Source: Physcomitrium patens (lineage: Eukaryota > Streptophyta > Bryopsida > Funariales > Funariaceae). Taken from it: DNA of 64,000 nt. Positions 35,331 through 47,601 of this stretch are shown here, in pieces (the first letter of the stretch is position 1; every line of letters starts with the position of its first letter). A program made the translations under genes and the position numbers. The notes under the pieces were generated by a model. It saw nothing but the letters and a program-made list of their open reading frames with translations, had not been told where the DNA came from and did no database searches. The stretch lies in contig NC_037273.1 of assembly GCF_000002425.4 (NCBI RefSeq), positions 8,597,418-8,661,417 on the forward strand, read 5' to 3'.

Positions 35331-36072
35331 TGTGATTGTTCGTTTTACTTATTTCGAAAGAAACCTCCCAGCATAAACTTGTATAGGAGGATTCGAACAT
35401 GGGGAATGACCATGTATATGAGCTCTAATTGTTAGGGTCATGCAATTAACTGCTACTGCTGAATGCTTACCATACCGAAGAACACTTAACTATTCCTCCT
35501 ACTGTCCACTCTCTCATATCAATATAATAACATCCACAATAATGATTTCAGTACCCTGTGTAATTCACGAATACACAAGCATATCTCGAACCCTGGAACG
35601 AACAACTTCCAATCCACAGAATCTAATCAAGACAATTCCTTCGATTACAATTCCTCTCCACTAAACTTACAACCTTGCGATAAATAGTGACTGGAAACTT
35701 CTATACGTCCTCAATCTTTCACAACAATTGATAAACAGTGATCTATAAACAACTTTGTAAATCAAACATTAATTCATTAAATTGATTCTCTTCATTAGAA
35801 TCAATACTAACACAAAAGAAACAAAAAAACTAAGAAGAAGAGATAGCACCAAGCTTATCCCCGGCTGAATACTATCGCAGTCTGGCATTTTCTTCCCCTC
35901 TTCCATCCTCCTTATACTACCTTGAGATACCAACTCCTATACTACAGATGATAACTACTTTTCCTCACTATTCATCCATTCTACCTACTGAACCACCTTT
36001 TCAGCAGTTATCTATCCCTGTTTATATCATACACTAGGTATCTACATTCTGAAAATAACTACTTATTCTACA
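35331..36072 (-). repeat. Nested Ty3 5' LTR (right)
   Basis: 742 bp, followed by the ACAAG target copy. Its inner edge is three bases from the primer-binding site. Confidence 0.92.
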
Positions 36073-36178
36073 ACAAGCAAGTATCACAGCATTGTTGCAT
36101 ATGACCAAGATCTAAGCCACTTACCATGGATTGGAGCTCTTTTATGCTCTTGGCATTCAAATAACCAAGGCGTCGATG

Positions 36179-37429
36179 TCAAATATCAAACTTGTCTTGA
36201 TCTTGAGAAAATTCACCAAATGTCGCCACTTCAACTCCATTCATCTTCTTACACTTGATGAAGTAGAGGTTGCCATCTCTAAAGCTCTTTGCAATATGAT
36301 CTCCTTTCAATGTCTTCACAAAACACCCATTCTTATCAAATTGTACTTTACAACCATGTAAAACAAGTTTATTCACCGAGAGGAGGTTTTTCTTCATCTT
36401 TGGCACATGTAAGACGTCTTTCAATCTAATCCTCTTGGTTTGGTCTTTCACAACAATCTCTATAACAATGGAGCCCATTCCAATAGCTTGTACTATGCCA
36501 TTGTCTCCCATGAGGATATTTATTATTGAAATCTCTTCATAAGTGTCAAATAAATACTTGTATGGAATCATGAGCTTGGTGGCATCAGAATCAATGATCC
36601 ACTTGGACATAGCAGCCATAGAAGTACCTTCACTTGCCATGAATGCATGATCATCACCTCCATATTCATCACGAGCATTGTTTGTACTTTCTCTATCTCT
36701 TTTCTTAGCCTTGTAGCAATTTCGAGCAAAGTGACCTGGTTTTCCACAAATGAAGCAAGTTTTCACATTACCACATTGGTTAGGATGACTTTTCTTGTTT
36801 TGCCTTGAAAACAGAGCCGAATCCTCACTTTGGGGCTCATTTTTTCTCCTCTTGGTCACTTCATGGAGAAGTCTTGCCGTCACATAATCTATTGTGAGTT
36901 CTTTTACTTTGATGGATTCCAATACCACAATGAGATAGTTGTAGGACTCGGAAAGGCTCATAAGCAAGGTCATGACAATATCACTTTCTTTTAAAGGCTT
37001 GTCAATAATAGTAAGTTGATTAGCAAGGGCTTTTATCTTATTGACATGAGCCATGAGGTCTTCACCTTCTTCCATCTTATAAGTGAAGAATTTCCTCCTT
37101 GTGAAGATGATATTAGATAAGTTCTTACTCTCATATATGTTGCAAAGAGTCTTCCATGCTTTTGTTCGTCTTTTGCAAGAGATGATGTGAGAAAAGTTGG
37201 CTTCATCCAAATTAGTGGCAATCATACCAAAAGCCTTCTTTTCTCGTCTTGTGAAGTCCTTCCTCTCTTTAGCATCAGTATACGTGCTTGGAGGCTCTTC
37301 ACTTTCATCTACAATGTCCCAAAGGTCCAAAGACGCCAACAAAAGCTCCATTTTGACCTTCCAATGGTAGAAATTGTCACCTCTAAACTTCTCAATCACT
37401 CTCAAACCTTCACCCTCACTTGAATCCAT
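36179..37429 (-). pseudogene. Copia gag and protease part
   Basis: The ATG at 37429 opens 416 codons: a UBN2-type gag core with KMELLLASLDLWDIV, a CCHC knuckle (C-FIC-GKPGH-FARN-C) and the protease. The protease catalytic triplet reads DSDAT where the family has DSGAT, so it is probably inactive. The frame stops at 36179, and the pre-integrase region is cut by the Ty3 insertion at 36072. Confidence 0.9.
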
Positions 37430-37897
37430 GTCTTAGAAGAGGTCTATCAAAAAATATCAAAAAAAAGAGTCTCTATGTGCTTAAAATCACTAAAACAATT
37501 TTGTACTAGCAAAATCTCAGAATGCCCTCTTGTGAACAAATGAATGTTTCTTCACTCCAAATACTCCAAAATCAACTCTTGAAGCTTCTTACAAGTATGT
37601 GAACTCCAATCAACCTCACCATCAAGTTCTTCCACTCATAAAACTCACTTTCTCACCACAAAATCAAAGACACTATGAAGGTCTTTATATAAGATCTTAA
37701 TCACTCAATCCTAAGAATTAAGAACCTTCAAACTAATGTAAGAGATCTATAAGGCCCAAATCAAAACCTCCACAAGTCAAAACACCAGATTAGATCATAA
37801 AATCTCTAACATCAACAAACACCATAAGATCTATTCCACACAAGAACAACAACCAATAAATGACTTCAACTTACTTGAATAGCACAACAAAGTGTGT

Positions 37898-37910
37898 GTG
37901 GGCCCATAAC
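37898..37910 (-). other. Copia primer-binding site for a half tRNA-iMet
   Basis: On the plus strand GTGGGCCCATAAC, with the next base C, is identical to the anticodon arm (anticodon CAT) of plant initiator tRNA-Met as I recall it. The minus strand is therefore complementary to the middle of that tRNA, not to its 3' end. Drosophila copia is known to use such a cleaved 5' half of tRNA-iMet. Confidence 0.75.
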
Positions 37911-38280
37911 CTATTGAACAAACACAATAAGCAAGACACAAGTAAGTAGAAATCAGCAAGGTTAGACACAAGAGAAGTGTAGAATGAGATGCCTCTCACT
38001 TCCAGCACCTTTTACTTATAGGTAGAGGTTACATCCATTTTGGCTAGTATTCATCTTACTTTTATCCAACTAAATCCTAAAATCCTCTTAACCTAGCTGT
38101 CACTTTAAATCCTAGCCGCCACCTATAATCCTAGCTGCCACCTATAATCCTAGTCGCCACTTATGATCCTAGCTGCCACCTTGGTAACTTTCCTTCATCC
38201 TTTTGCTATCTTTTGATTATTAGCAACTTACCTAAGATAATATCTTTTACCTTCTATTTTATCCTCCATTTACTTTAACA
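37911..38280 (-). repeat. Copia 5' LTR (right)
   Basis: 370 bp, followed by the ATATC target copy. On the minus strand it begins TGTTAAAG. The inner end joins the half-tRNA primer-binding site. Confidence 0.9.
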
Positions 38281-39387
38281 ATATCTTCTTACACAAGTTT
38301 CACTCCAATCCAACTAGTAGATTGTAAGAAATCTTAAAAACCCCCACTAGACCTAAAATTCTACTTTCTGAGACCTTGACCCACTTAAACCTCAATATTC
38401 CTCGATTCAACCGTTAGATCGAGCTCAAATTCATGATACATATTAAACACAACTATAACCATAAACCCACAAAATTTCATCCGTAGATCTGCTACAAAGC
38501 TCTTGAAATCATCCAAAACATAAATCCTATTTTATTTCATAAAATCCAAGTCATCCAAAACAAACCTTGACTTTGCAAAGCTCTTACAAAGTCATATCAA
38601 CTCCAAATCATCCAAAATCAATGCCCATAGAAATCCTATCCAATCTTCTATCAAACCTCTTTCTCTAATCTGCCAAAGAGTCCCCGAGTCGTCGTCAAGA
38701 CTCAGTTTTGTGCCTCATGGTCTGATTTCGACCCTGGTTCATAACCGGCCCTCTCCGGGTATCAACATTTAGTTTTTTTAAGTAATTTTTACTAGAATTT
38801 AGTCTTAACTTCTTCCTAAATATGTCTATATCATTTATTTTTCTAATCTATCTTATTTTGCCTTATTTTTGGCCCTACAAAGTAAGTAGAAGCTATTTTT
38901 TCTAAAAGAACAGCATTACTACTAAAATTTTTACTACCTTCCTATCTTTTATCCATATTTTTCTACCTTTTCTTTTAACTTCGCTCTTCTATAATAAGAT
39001 CCATATTATCATCTTTCACCATATAGTCATGTTACAACACGACACCATTAAGCACTTTCTTCAATTCTTAAATATTCTTTTACCGTACTATATCTTTATT
39101 AATTTTCATGGCCTTGTAATGGTGCCTTATCTAATCGCTTACCACTTTTTTGACGTTTTATCATTGGAATATTTTAATAGATATTATATGCTTCAAATAT
39201 AAGATTTTTTGACAAGTAATAATATTATAGTCAAATATGATTTTTTGAGTAAGTAATAATAAAAGATATGAAATAAGAACTCAAATGCCTTCTGATATTG
39301 CATGTTTTATATTCCACTAATCATATATCTTTCCTTCAAGTCAAATATATTAGAATTAAAAAATCAAGGTAATTTCTAGTATTATCA

Positions 39388-39879
39388 TGTCATGAATATA
39401 CATATATATTTTAATAAATATCTATATGATTAGATAGAAGTAGGTAAAAATAGATAAAAATAGATTAATTTTATAATATCTTTCAGAAAAACTTCATAGA
39501 ATCTTCATAGATGCTGCTTTAACTTTACATGTATTTGTAGTTGATATATAGATTAGAAACTTGGTGAATAAGTTTACCACGTATTGGTAGTTTGTAAAAG
39601 AAGCTAACTATGTGGTGTACATATAGAAAACTTGCCTTGCAAGTTAAAATATATATCTTGCAAAGTCAACTTGTTTTAGAAGATTTATAGGATATTTCCA
39701 TGTAGCTCCTAGTTAAGAGTATATATAAAGATAACAGTAAAGCCTTCTTTACTCTTATTAATATCTTTCTAGACTTTAGTCTTATTTCAAGACTTTCTGA
39801 TCTTCTTGTTTTTGATAATAGCCATTCTAGTTTGATACTATATCATCTTTGAGTGACTTTTTAGTTCTTTTCAGTGACA
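39388..39879 (+). repeat. CV2 5' LTR
   Basis: A TATA box (39720-39728) lies about 30 nt before ACTCTTAT (39751-39758). This octamer is the reverse complement of ATAAGAGT at 39879-39886, right at the LTR end. An inverted repeat (AGTAAAG with a CTTTACT arm) sits at the start site as in CV1. Confidence 0.75.
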
Positions 39880-40189
39880 TAAGAGTGTATTGAGGATTTC
39901 TTTCTTTGAAATTTATATCCTTGATAATTTGAAAAAAATATTAACTTACTATTTTTATCTTATTTTAAAAATTAGTAGATTATTTCACTTCTATTTTTAT
40001 ATTTTAAATGTTATAAATTACTTACTTTTAAACAAAAAATCTTATTTTTTAAAATTTATTTTTTTTAAAGCAAGTAGACTATCTTTTTTATGGAAATTTT
40101 TATTTAATATTATAGATTACAGATTATCTTCTTCTTATTTAACTTTTTGAATTTGTTTGAATTTCTATAAAAAAAAAATTATTGATGCT

Positions 40190-41135
40190 ATTCTTGAAGG
40201 AAATAAATATAGATTTTGTAACTATTGTAGATCTTCATGACCTTGTCAATACTCTGAGTAGAAATTTCACATATTTCCAACATGAATCATAGAAATATTA
40301 TTCCTACTCCTATAGAAGAAGTTCAAAGTCTACATCAAGAAGTTGTATAATTGAAAGAAGTAAATGGATTGACCTCACAACTAAATCCATAGAATTTTTC
40401 TTTTACAAGTATGACTAAGACAAGAATTAATATGCTTGAAAAGTTTGATGGAATAAGATCAAAATTTTGAAGATTTCTATAATAAGTCAAGTTCTATCTA
40501 AAGTTGTATCTTTTTTAATATCCTTATGGATTTACTCAAGTCGGATTCATAGGCACACTTCTATGAAGAAGTATTCTCTCTTGATTTGCACCTCAATGAA
40601 AAAATATTTACAACTCTTTTATAATTTGAATTCATTCTTAGAAGTGTTTACATCCACATTTGGAGAAAATGGTCAAAAAAGAATAGCAAAGACAAAGCTC
40701 TTATTATTATGGTAAATATCCTAGTCATTCACCATATATGCTATTAAATTCTTAAACTTGGCTTATGTCATGGACTAAAATGACAAAGCCCTTATCAATC
40801 AATTTTAATATGAATTGAAGGATAATATCAAAGATTTATTATTGATAATATCAAAGATAAAATCTTTGAAATAATTTATTGCTCAAGCTATTGCATGCGA
40901 TAATCAATTATTTGAAAGATGTCAAGAATAAAAATTTGGTTGGAGAAGAATAAGTCAAATATTGATGGCAACTTTTAAGTTTTCAAAAACTTATTTATCA
41001 AGGCCAAAATCAATACAAATTGATATAGTATATTTTAAATCTCTCATGGAGTAGAAAAAGACTTGACGACATCAAGAGGGATTTTGTTTATATTGTAGAA
41101 AAGCTAAACATACTACTCATCATTGTCTAAAGAAA
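40190..41135 (+). pseudogene. CV2 gag remnant
   Basis: The phrases VDLHDLVN and EEVQSLHQEV align with CV1 gag at ADLQAL and HEIHSLQQEI. The tail has a CCHC knuckle, C-LYC-RKAKH-TTHH-C. Several stops interrupt it. At the position of the CV1 gag stop, CV2 has a CAA codon. Confidence 0.8.
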
Positions 41136-41587
41136 CAATGCAACTACAAAATGAGAAGCATGGTTGCCAAAAAAGACAATGTGTTAAAAAATGAGTTTTT
41201 TCAACTATAAGAAGGACTATGCAATTGAAATCTTGCATAGCTCCTAATAAAGGTCTTATTCTTTCTTCAAACCTCTCACCTTCTTTTATAATAGAAGTTT
41301 ATTTAGGAAAAAAAATCACAAAGTCTTAATTTTGTTAGATTTAAGAACCTTAGTCTATTTCATAGACATAGATTTTGTCAAAAAATAAGAGATATTATTA
41401 GTCAAAAAAACTAAAATTGTTCTTTTAGATATATTAATTAAAAATCACAATAGCATGGTTATATTTAATATAATAAGATCTCCATCTAATTTGGTTATTT
41501 TAGGATTATTCAAGTTAAAAAAGTATAATTTACAGATAGATTGGATTTTTTATAATCTTAATTTTTGTCATAGTTTAGTCCAAAATC

Positions 41588-42408
41588 TTGTTAGTCAAGA
41601 AAAAAATATATAAATCTAATACATCCAAATCCTTACTAGTAGGTATAAGAACTTTCATGCATACCACAAAAGAAGAGTCACCTTTTGCTATATATGCCAC
41701 ATCTATTTTTGATGGTAAAAGATGTCAAGTAATATTCTTAGCTAGTATGAAGATTTTCAAGATATTTTTAAAATAAAAATATAAATATTCTTCTAAAACA
41801 TTGTCTTTGTGATCGTTCCATTGATCTTCATGAAAGAGCTCAACCACCATTTGGACCAATCTATAACCTATTACCAAATGAATTCGCTACACTTAAGGAA
41901 TTCATTGATAAGAATTTGGCTAAAAATTTCATATGCCATTTTAAATCTGCAGCGAAGGCTCCTATCTTATTTGTGAAGAAAAAAAATGGTTGTTTGCAAA
42001 TGTATATAGACTATGAAGAATCTAATAAGATTACTATTAAAAATAGGTATCCTCTACCTTTGATTTTAAGACTTCTTGATCAACTCAATCAATCAAAGAT
42101 CTATACAAAAATAAATCTAAAAAAAATATATAATCTAGTATGTACATTAAAGAAGAAGATGAATAGAAAATTGTGTTTTGAACTAGATATGAGAATTTTG
42201 AATGTAATATCATGCCTTTTGGACTCATGAATGTACCAATTACTTTTCAACATTTAATGAATGATGTCTTTTTTAAGTTTCTTATTGATTTTGTTGTCTA
42301 TTATTTGAACAACACCTTAATCTACTCTACAAACACAAAAGAGCATTAAATTCATATTTGTTGTGTGTTATAAAAATTTAAAGATATAAGATTATATGCC
42401 AAGTTAAA

Positions 42409-42466
<58 letters not shown>

Positions 42467-42900
42467 TACATTACTCAAGTTCACTTCCTAAGATACATGA
42501 TTTCCAACAAAAAACTAATGATGGATCCAAAAAAGATCCAAACAATCATCGATTGAAGGATTCCTAAAATAATAAGATATGTATAATGCTTTTTGAGCTT
42601 TGCCAATTACTATCAGATCTTCATCAAGATTTTTTCTTAAGTTGCAGCTCCACTTACACGTTTGACTTATAAAGACAAATTTGAGTCAAATAAAGAAGAT
42701 AAACAATTATTTGATGCTTTAAAAAAAGAGTTTATTTCTACACCAATCTTATATTGTGTTGAATTTTTTAAGGCATTTTTTATGGAAATATATGCATCAG
42801 ACTTTGCCTTGGATGTAATATTGTCATAAATAGGAGCAGATGACAAACTCCATCTATTAGCTTTCTATTCCAAAAGTTTTCAGTAATTAAGATTAATTAT
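41588..42900 (+). pseudogene. CV2 protease and RT remnant
   Basis: [26 protein letters not shown] and NIMPFGLMNVP are clear RT blocks in CV1 order. The protease triplet is lost (LLDLRT). A (TA)n tract of about 57 bp (42408-42464) has expanded inside it. Confidence 0.85.
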
Positions 42901-43182
42901 GAGCTCCACGACAAAGAATTCTATGCAATTGTAGATTCATTTCAAGAATGACATCATTATATAAAAGGTGCCTTGAGTCCAGTCATTATGTATACAGATC
43001 ACAAGAACTTTGAGTGCTATATATTAGCACATATTTTGAATTATTACCAAGCTTGTTGGAGCATGTCTTTATGAAGATTTGATTTCAAGATTAATTATCG
43101 ATTCAAAAATTAGTAAGGTTTATTGAACAGTCTTTTTAAATATTCTTATCTTACACTAAAAGAAGGAAATACATCTTTTGAT

Positions 43183-43218
<36 letters not shown>

Positions 43219-43436
43219 AGTCAAAGCATTTTTACCTTTGAACAATAAAATTAATATTAATTATTGATTCAACATTTGTTAAGCAAATTCAATTAAGTAT
43301 ATCTTCTAATTCTCTTCTTGATGATATTAAGAATAATTCTTCTAAGTTTTACAATACTTCTAATTTCAAGTTTAAAAATAATCTATTCTACTTTAAGGGA
43401 CAATTATACATTCCAAAAGGCAAAGTATAATTACGT

Positions 43437-43678
43437 TGTCGTATTACGTGAAGTTTGGCTAGAAAATGCACCAAATACCAGATTATGGAAGATAAAAAGA
43501 AAATTGCAACAACAAGTCCTAACAACTCTAATAGATTCTTAAACAAATTATAATTAAATATTAACAAATATAATCAAACATCAATGAAATTTAATTAAAA
43601 TTTCAAAAGATTTATACAAAAAATACAAAAAATTCCTAAAGATCCTTTAAAAAAATCATAAAAAATAACATAGAAATT

Positions 43679-43725
<47 letters not shown>

Positions 43726-45283
43726 TAGAAATCTGAATAAAACATTAAAATAAAAATCTTAATTAAACCTTAATCAAAATTGAGTCAAATCTTAGTCAAA
43801 TTTTAGTCAAACCTTAATCAAATATTAGTCAAAACCTAGTCAAATCTTAGTCAAATCTTAGTCAAATCTTAGTCAAATCTTTATCAAAACCTAGTCAAAC
43901 TTTGATCAAATCTTAGTCAAATCTTAGTCAAATCTCAATCAAATCTTAAATAAGTCCTAACCAAACTCAATACAAATCCTAGTCAAATCCTAATTGAATC
44001 TTGATCAAATCCTAAACAAATCTCAAGCAAATTCTAATCAAATCCTAAATAAATCTTAGTCAAATCTTAAATAAATCCTAATCAAATCCTAAATGAATCC
44101 TAAATAAATCCTACTCAAATCTTAAATAAATCCTAAATAATCTCTAATCTAAATCAATTCCTAATCCTAACCAAACCTTAAATTAATCCAAAATCCTAAC
44201 CCTAATCCTAAACCAAATCCTAAACCAAATCCTAATCAATGCCAAGTAATTCATATAGCAGATTTAAACCTCAATAATTGATAAATAAACTATTGATTTT
44301 AATTCAAATTTTGTACACTTCTTAATAATTAAGTTGAAAATAAGTACAAAAATAATTGAAAAGAATCAAAATTATCAAAATAGACAATAACCTCAAAAAT
44401 GTACTTGGGTATCGGCCGACTTCCTTCCTTGACCTTGATGCCAATCTCTCAAAGCCAATTACTCTTGATTGAACTATTATTTTTCTTCCAAACTTTACAC
44501 ACTTGTTAAAAATCAAGCTAACTACTTCTATGAAAAAACTTTTTCTCAATCTAATTGACGGATTGATAGATATGTAAGAAAATCTCACTAGTCTTCAAAA
44601 CCTTAAATTCCGAAATACATAACCTACAAAAACCTTCATGCTTTTCAATCTAATCATTTAATCAAATCCAAATTCACAACACAAATTAAGCACAACTACA
44701 CCCACAAATCCAAAAAAAATCACTTGTAAATCTATTACCAAACTCTTAAAATTACCCAAAATGTCAATCCTATTTTATTTTTCAAAATCAAAGTCACTGC
44801 AAACAACATCAACTTTTCAAAGCTCTTACAAAGTCATTATCTACTCATATTTCTCAAAATCAATGCCTATAGCAACTCTTTCAAGTTTTCTCTCTAATTC
44901 TACTCTTAGATCTCTAAAAGAACCTCCAAAATCATTATCAAGGCTTAGTTTTGTGCCTCATGGTCTGATTTCGACCCTGATTGGTAACCGGTCTTCTTTG
45001 GATATCAATTTTTGTCCCTTTTGAGATGAATTCTACTAAAACCAATTCCTTACTTCTTCTTACATATGTCTATATCTTTTATTTTTCTAATCTATCTTAT
45101 TTTGTTTTATTTATGGTCTTACAAAGTAAATTGAAGTGACTTTTCTAAAATAATAGTATTACTATTAAAAGTTTTACTACCTTCCTATCTTTTATCCATA
45201 TTTTTTTTATTTTATCTTTTAACTTAGTTCTTCTATAATAAGATCTATATTGTTATCTTTTACCATATAGTCATATTACAACA
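43437..45283 (+). repeat. Repeat X, copy 2, inserted in CV2
   Basis: 1,847 bp from TGTCGTATTACGTGAAG to ATTACAACA. It breaks CV2 between the sequence equivalent to CV1 18400 and 18425. Flanks TTACG and TTACA may be a decayed 5-bp target duplication. It has a telomere-like array (43780-44245) and a (TA)n tract (43681-43720). No coding sequence is seen. Confidence 0.75.
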
Positions 45284-45299
45284 TTACAATGTATTCTTT

Positions 45300-46540
45300 A
45301 ATCTTGTCATGACTTTCCAACAACTGCACATTTTGGATACAACAAGACTTTGGAGCTAATATAGAGATATTTTTGGTGGCCTCAAATATGGAATGCAATC
45401 AAAGACTTTATAAAATCATGTGATATTTATTCTAGATCCAAAAATCCTTGCTATCAATCTTATGGACTTCTTCAATTATTACCTATTCCAAAACAATCAT
45501 GATCTTTGATTTTTGTAGATTTTATGTCGAGTCTTCTAGTCTCAAGATTGTATGATTTTATATTCATGGTAGTAGATCATTTTATCAAGATGGCATATTT
45601 TGTATCATATATAAAATCTATCATTAGTAAAGAAATGGCTAAGCTTTTTTTAATAATATCTATCGCTATCATAGATTGCTTAAAGATATTATATTGGATA
45701 AAAAGACTCAATTCATATCAAGATTTTGGAGAATCCTTTTTAAGATTTTAAAGGTGGATATGAAGCTCTCTTTGGCTTTTCATCCTCAAATTGATGGACA
45801 AATAGAATGAATAAATCAAGTTTTGAAGCAGTATTTGAGGTGTACCATCAACTATTATCAAGATGATTAGACAATTCTTTTACTATTGATAGAATTTATG
45901 TACAATAATTTGGTACATTCTTCCACCTAACAAACATCTTTCTTTACCAATTATGGTTATCATTCACAACTTGATACTTTTGACTTTCAAAAGTTCATAA
46001 TCCTATAGCAAAAGATTTAGCAAATCATTTGACAGAGCTACATGCAACAATAAAAGTGTAATTAAAAGGAGCTCAAGAATGAAAAAAGACAAATGCAGAT
46101 GCCTATTGCAAGAAATAACCATAATTCAATGTAGGTAACAAGATATGATTACTTTGTTATAATATTAAGACTACTTGTTCTTTTGAAAAGTTGAACTATC
46201 ATAGGCTTCAACTTTTTTCTATTTGTAAACAAATTAATCCTATTGCTTATTGATTACATCTATTGGAGTCTATAAAGATCTACCTTGTATTTCATATTTC
46301 TCTTCTTAAGCCATATAAAACACTGAATATCTCAAGAAGAAGACAAATGCCACTTCTTCTTATAGAAGTAGATAATAATTAAGAGTTCAAGGTAGAAGAA
46401 GTCTTAAATTTAATGCGGTGCCAAAATAGGTAAGAATATCTTTTTCATTGGTACAAATATGATATTAGTGAATGCATATACAAGCCAATAAAGAATCTTG
46501 CAAATACAATAAAGAGAATTGAAGCTTTTCATAAATAAAA
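45300..46540 (+). pseudogene. CV2 integrase and chromodomain remnant
   Basis: The integrase zinc-finger and core phrases can be followed against CV1 (CDIYSRSKN-like region near 45420, the HPQIDGQ stretch near 45785). The chromodomain relic at 46369-46537 keeps EEVLNL and FHWYKYDISE. Numerous stops and frameshifts make it non-functional. Confidence 0.8.
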
Positions 46541-46859
46541 TCTATTAAAAATAAATTAAGGAATAGAAAATCTTTGTTGTAAAAGAAACAAGATTCAAGG
46601 AAGATAGCATTCTACCTTCTATCCTTCTTTGTAACTTCTTTGTAGTTGTGATGCTAAGGAGTTAGAAAATCAATAATTAGTAGATTCAACTGAAGAACTT
46701 TCTCTTGTTCACTCACTAAATAAGATATTGCAATTTTCACAATCTTCAAGATGACGTAATTAAAATGAAGATCATCAAGAACAACATATCTTTCCTTGAA
46801 TAGATGGCAAGATACAACATATTTGATATCACAACCTTAGAAGAGACTTTTGATGTTTG

Positions 46860-47060
46860 GTGATTTTATTAGAAGTAAAAACAACTCTTAATGGTATTCT
46901 AAATGTTTTATTTGAAGGAAGTTACAAAGGCCTCAACAACAATCAAATAATAGGGTGGCTTTCTTGTCCTAGTATAGAATACTATCGATGGTTGATAAGA
47001 CCTATTAACCATCTTTGAAAGGAACAAAGTTCAAAGTATGTAGCAAATACAATTCATTAC
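46860..47060 (+). pseudogene. CV2 remnant of the extra frame found in CV1
   Basis: The phrase LSCPSIEYYRWLIRPINHL, a stop, then KEQ, aligns without gaps to the CV1 frame at SEVEGVGHYRWLQGPLNHL, PREQ. The relic lies after the chromodomain remnant and before the polypurine tract, as in CV1. Confidence 0.7.
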
Positions 47061-47125
47061 ATCTTAGATTTCATCAAGACATGATGATCTCTCCTAGTGG
47101 AACTTGTCTCTAAAAGGGAAGATAA

Positions 47126-47601
47126 TGTCATAGATATTCATATATACTCTAATAAATATATATATGATTAGATAGAAATAGATAAAAATAAATAAAAGTA
47201 GATTAATTTTACAATATCTTCTAGAAAAGCTTCTTAAAAGCTTCATAGATGCTTCTTTAACTTTATATTTGTTTATAATTGATTAGTAGGTTAGAAAATT
47301 AGTCAATAAATTAACCACATATTGATAGCTTATGAAACAAAGTAACTATATGGCGCATATATAGAAAACTTATCTTGCAAGTTAAGATATGTATCTTCTG
47401 AAATCAACATGTTTTAAAAGTCTTATAGGATATCACGATATAGTTCCTAGTTAAGAGTATATATAGAGGCACAAGTGAAGCCTTCTTCACTCTTATCAGT
47501 GCCTTTTTAGTCCTTAGTCTTGTTTCAAGTCTTTTTAATTTTCTTTTTTTTTTACAATACTATATCATCTTTAAGTGAATTTCTAGTTCTTTTTAGTGAC
47601 T
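47126..47601 (+). repeat. CV2 3' LTR
   Basis: A purine tract AAAAGGGAAGATAA abuts the start. The start-site hairpin reads AGTGAAG with TTCTTCACT, which compensates for the change seen in the 5' LTR. Unexpectedly, sequence homologous to the post-LTR leader continues for about 45 bp beyond 47601. Confidence 0.7.

Larger units (their letters stand above)
26112..36072 (-). mobile_element. Tat/Athila-like Ty3 element nested in the Copia
   Basis: The 9,961-bp element has 742-bp LTRs (26112-26853, 35331-36072), with ACAAG target copies at 26107-26111 and 36073-36077. I count about 43 LTR differences (5.8%), almost all transitions. Minus-strand order is gag, protease, RT, RNase H, integrase, then an extra frame, with no chromodomain. 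The RT phrase TFAYKVMPFGLCNAPATFQ is typical of the Tat/Athila side of Ty3. All genes carry stops or frameshifts. Confidence 0.92.
22990..38280 (-). mobile_element. Copia retrotransposon, split by a Ty3 element
   Basis: LTRs at 22990-23359 and 37911-38280 are 370 bp each, about 30 differences (8%). Target duplications are ATATC (22985-22989, 38281-38285). Without the nested 9,961-bp insertion and its target copy the element is about 5.3 kb, the usual Copia length. Order on the minus strand is gag, protease, integrase, RT, RNase H, as in Copia. On the minus strand the LTR reads TG at the start but ends AG rather than CA. A purine-rich tract lies next to the 3' LTR at 23360-23370. Several stops, and an altered protease site, show that it is dead. 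Confidence 0.92.
22068..39039 (+). repeat. Repeat X, copy 1, split by the Copia element
   Basis: The two halves are 22068-22989 and 38286-39039, about 1.68 kb in all. It starts TGTCATAATACGTGAAG and ends GTTACAACA, so it has TG and CA ends. It matches copy 2 (43437-45283) along its length, including the stretch beginning CCTCATGGTCTGATTTCG near 38717 and 44958. No coding sequence is visible. A solo LTR or a non-autonomous LTR element is the likeliest identity; I cannot tell which. The Copia insertion lies between the ATATC copies at 22985-22989 and 38281-38285. Confidence 0.65.
39388..47601 (+). mobile_element. CV2: old, decayed relative of CV1, split by repeat X copy 2
   Basis: LTR-like ends lie at 39388-39879 and 47126-47601, starting TGTCAT and ending GTGAC(A/T). 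Between them the CV1 order can be followed: gag start near 40210, CCHC remnant near 41085-41130, protease near 41330, RT (41820-42900), RNase H, integrase (45300-46300), chromodomain remnant (46369-46537) and the extra frame (46860-47060). Every frame has many stops. X copy 2 interrupts the RNase H-integrase junction. Confidence 0.85.

Noticed and set aside
43185..43213. Poly-A run as the tail of a LINE or processed pseudogene
   Set aside because: It lies inside the CV2 pol remnant with CV2 sequence on both sides, so it is a local A-tract expansion.
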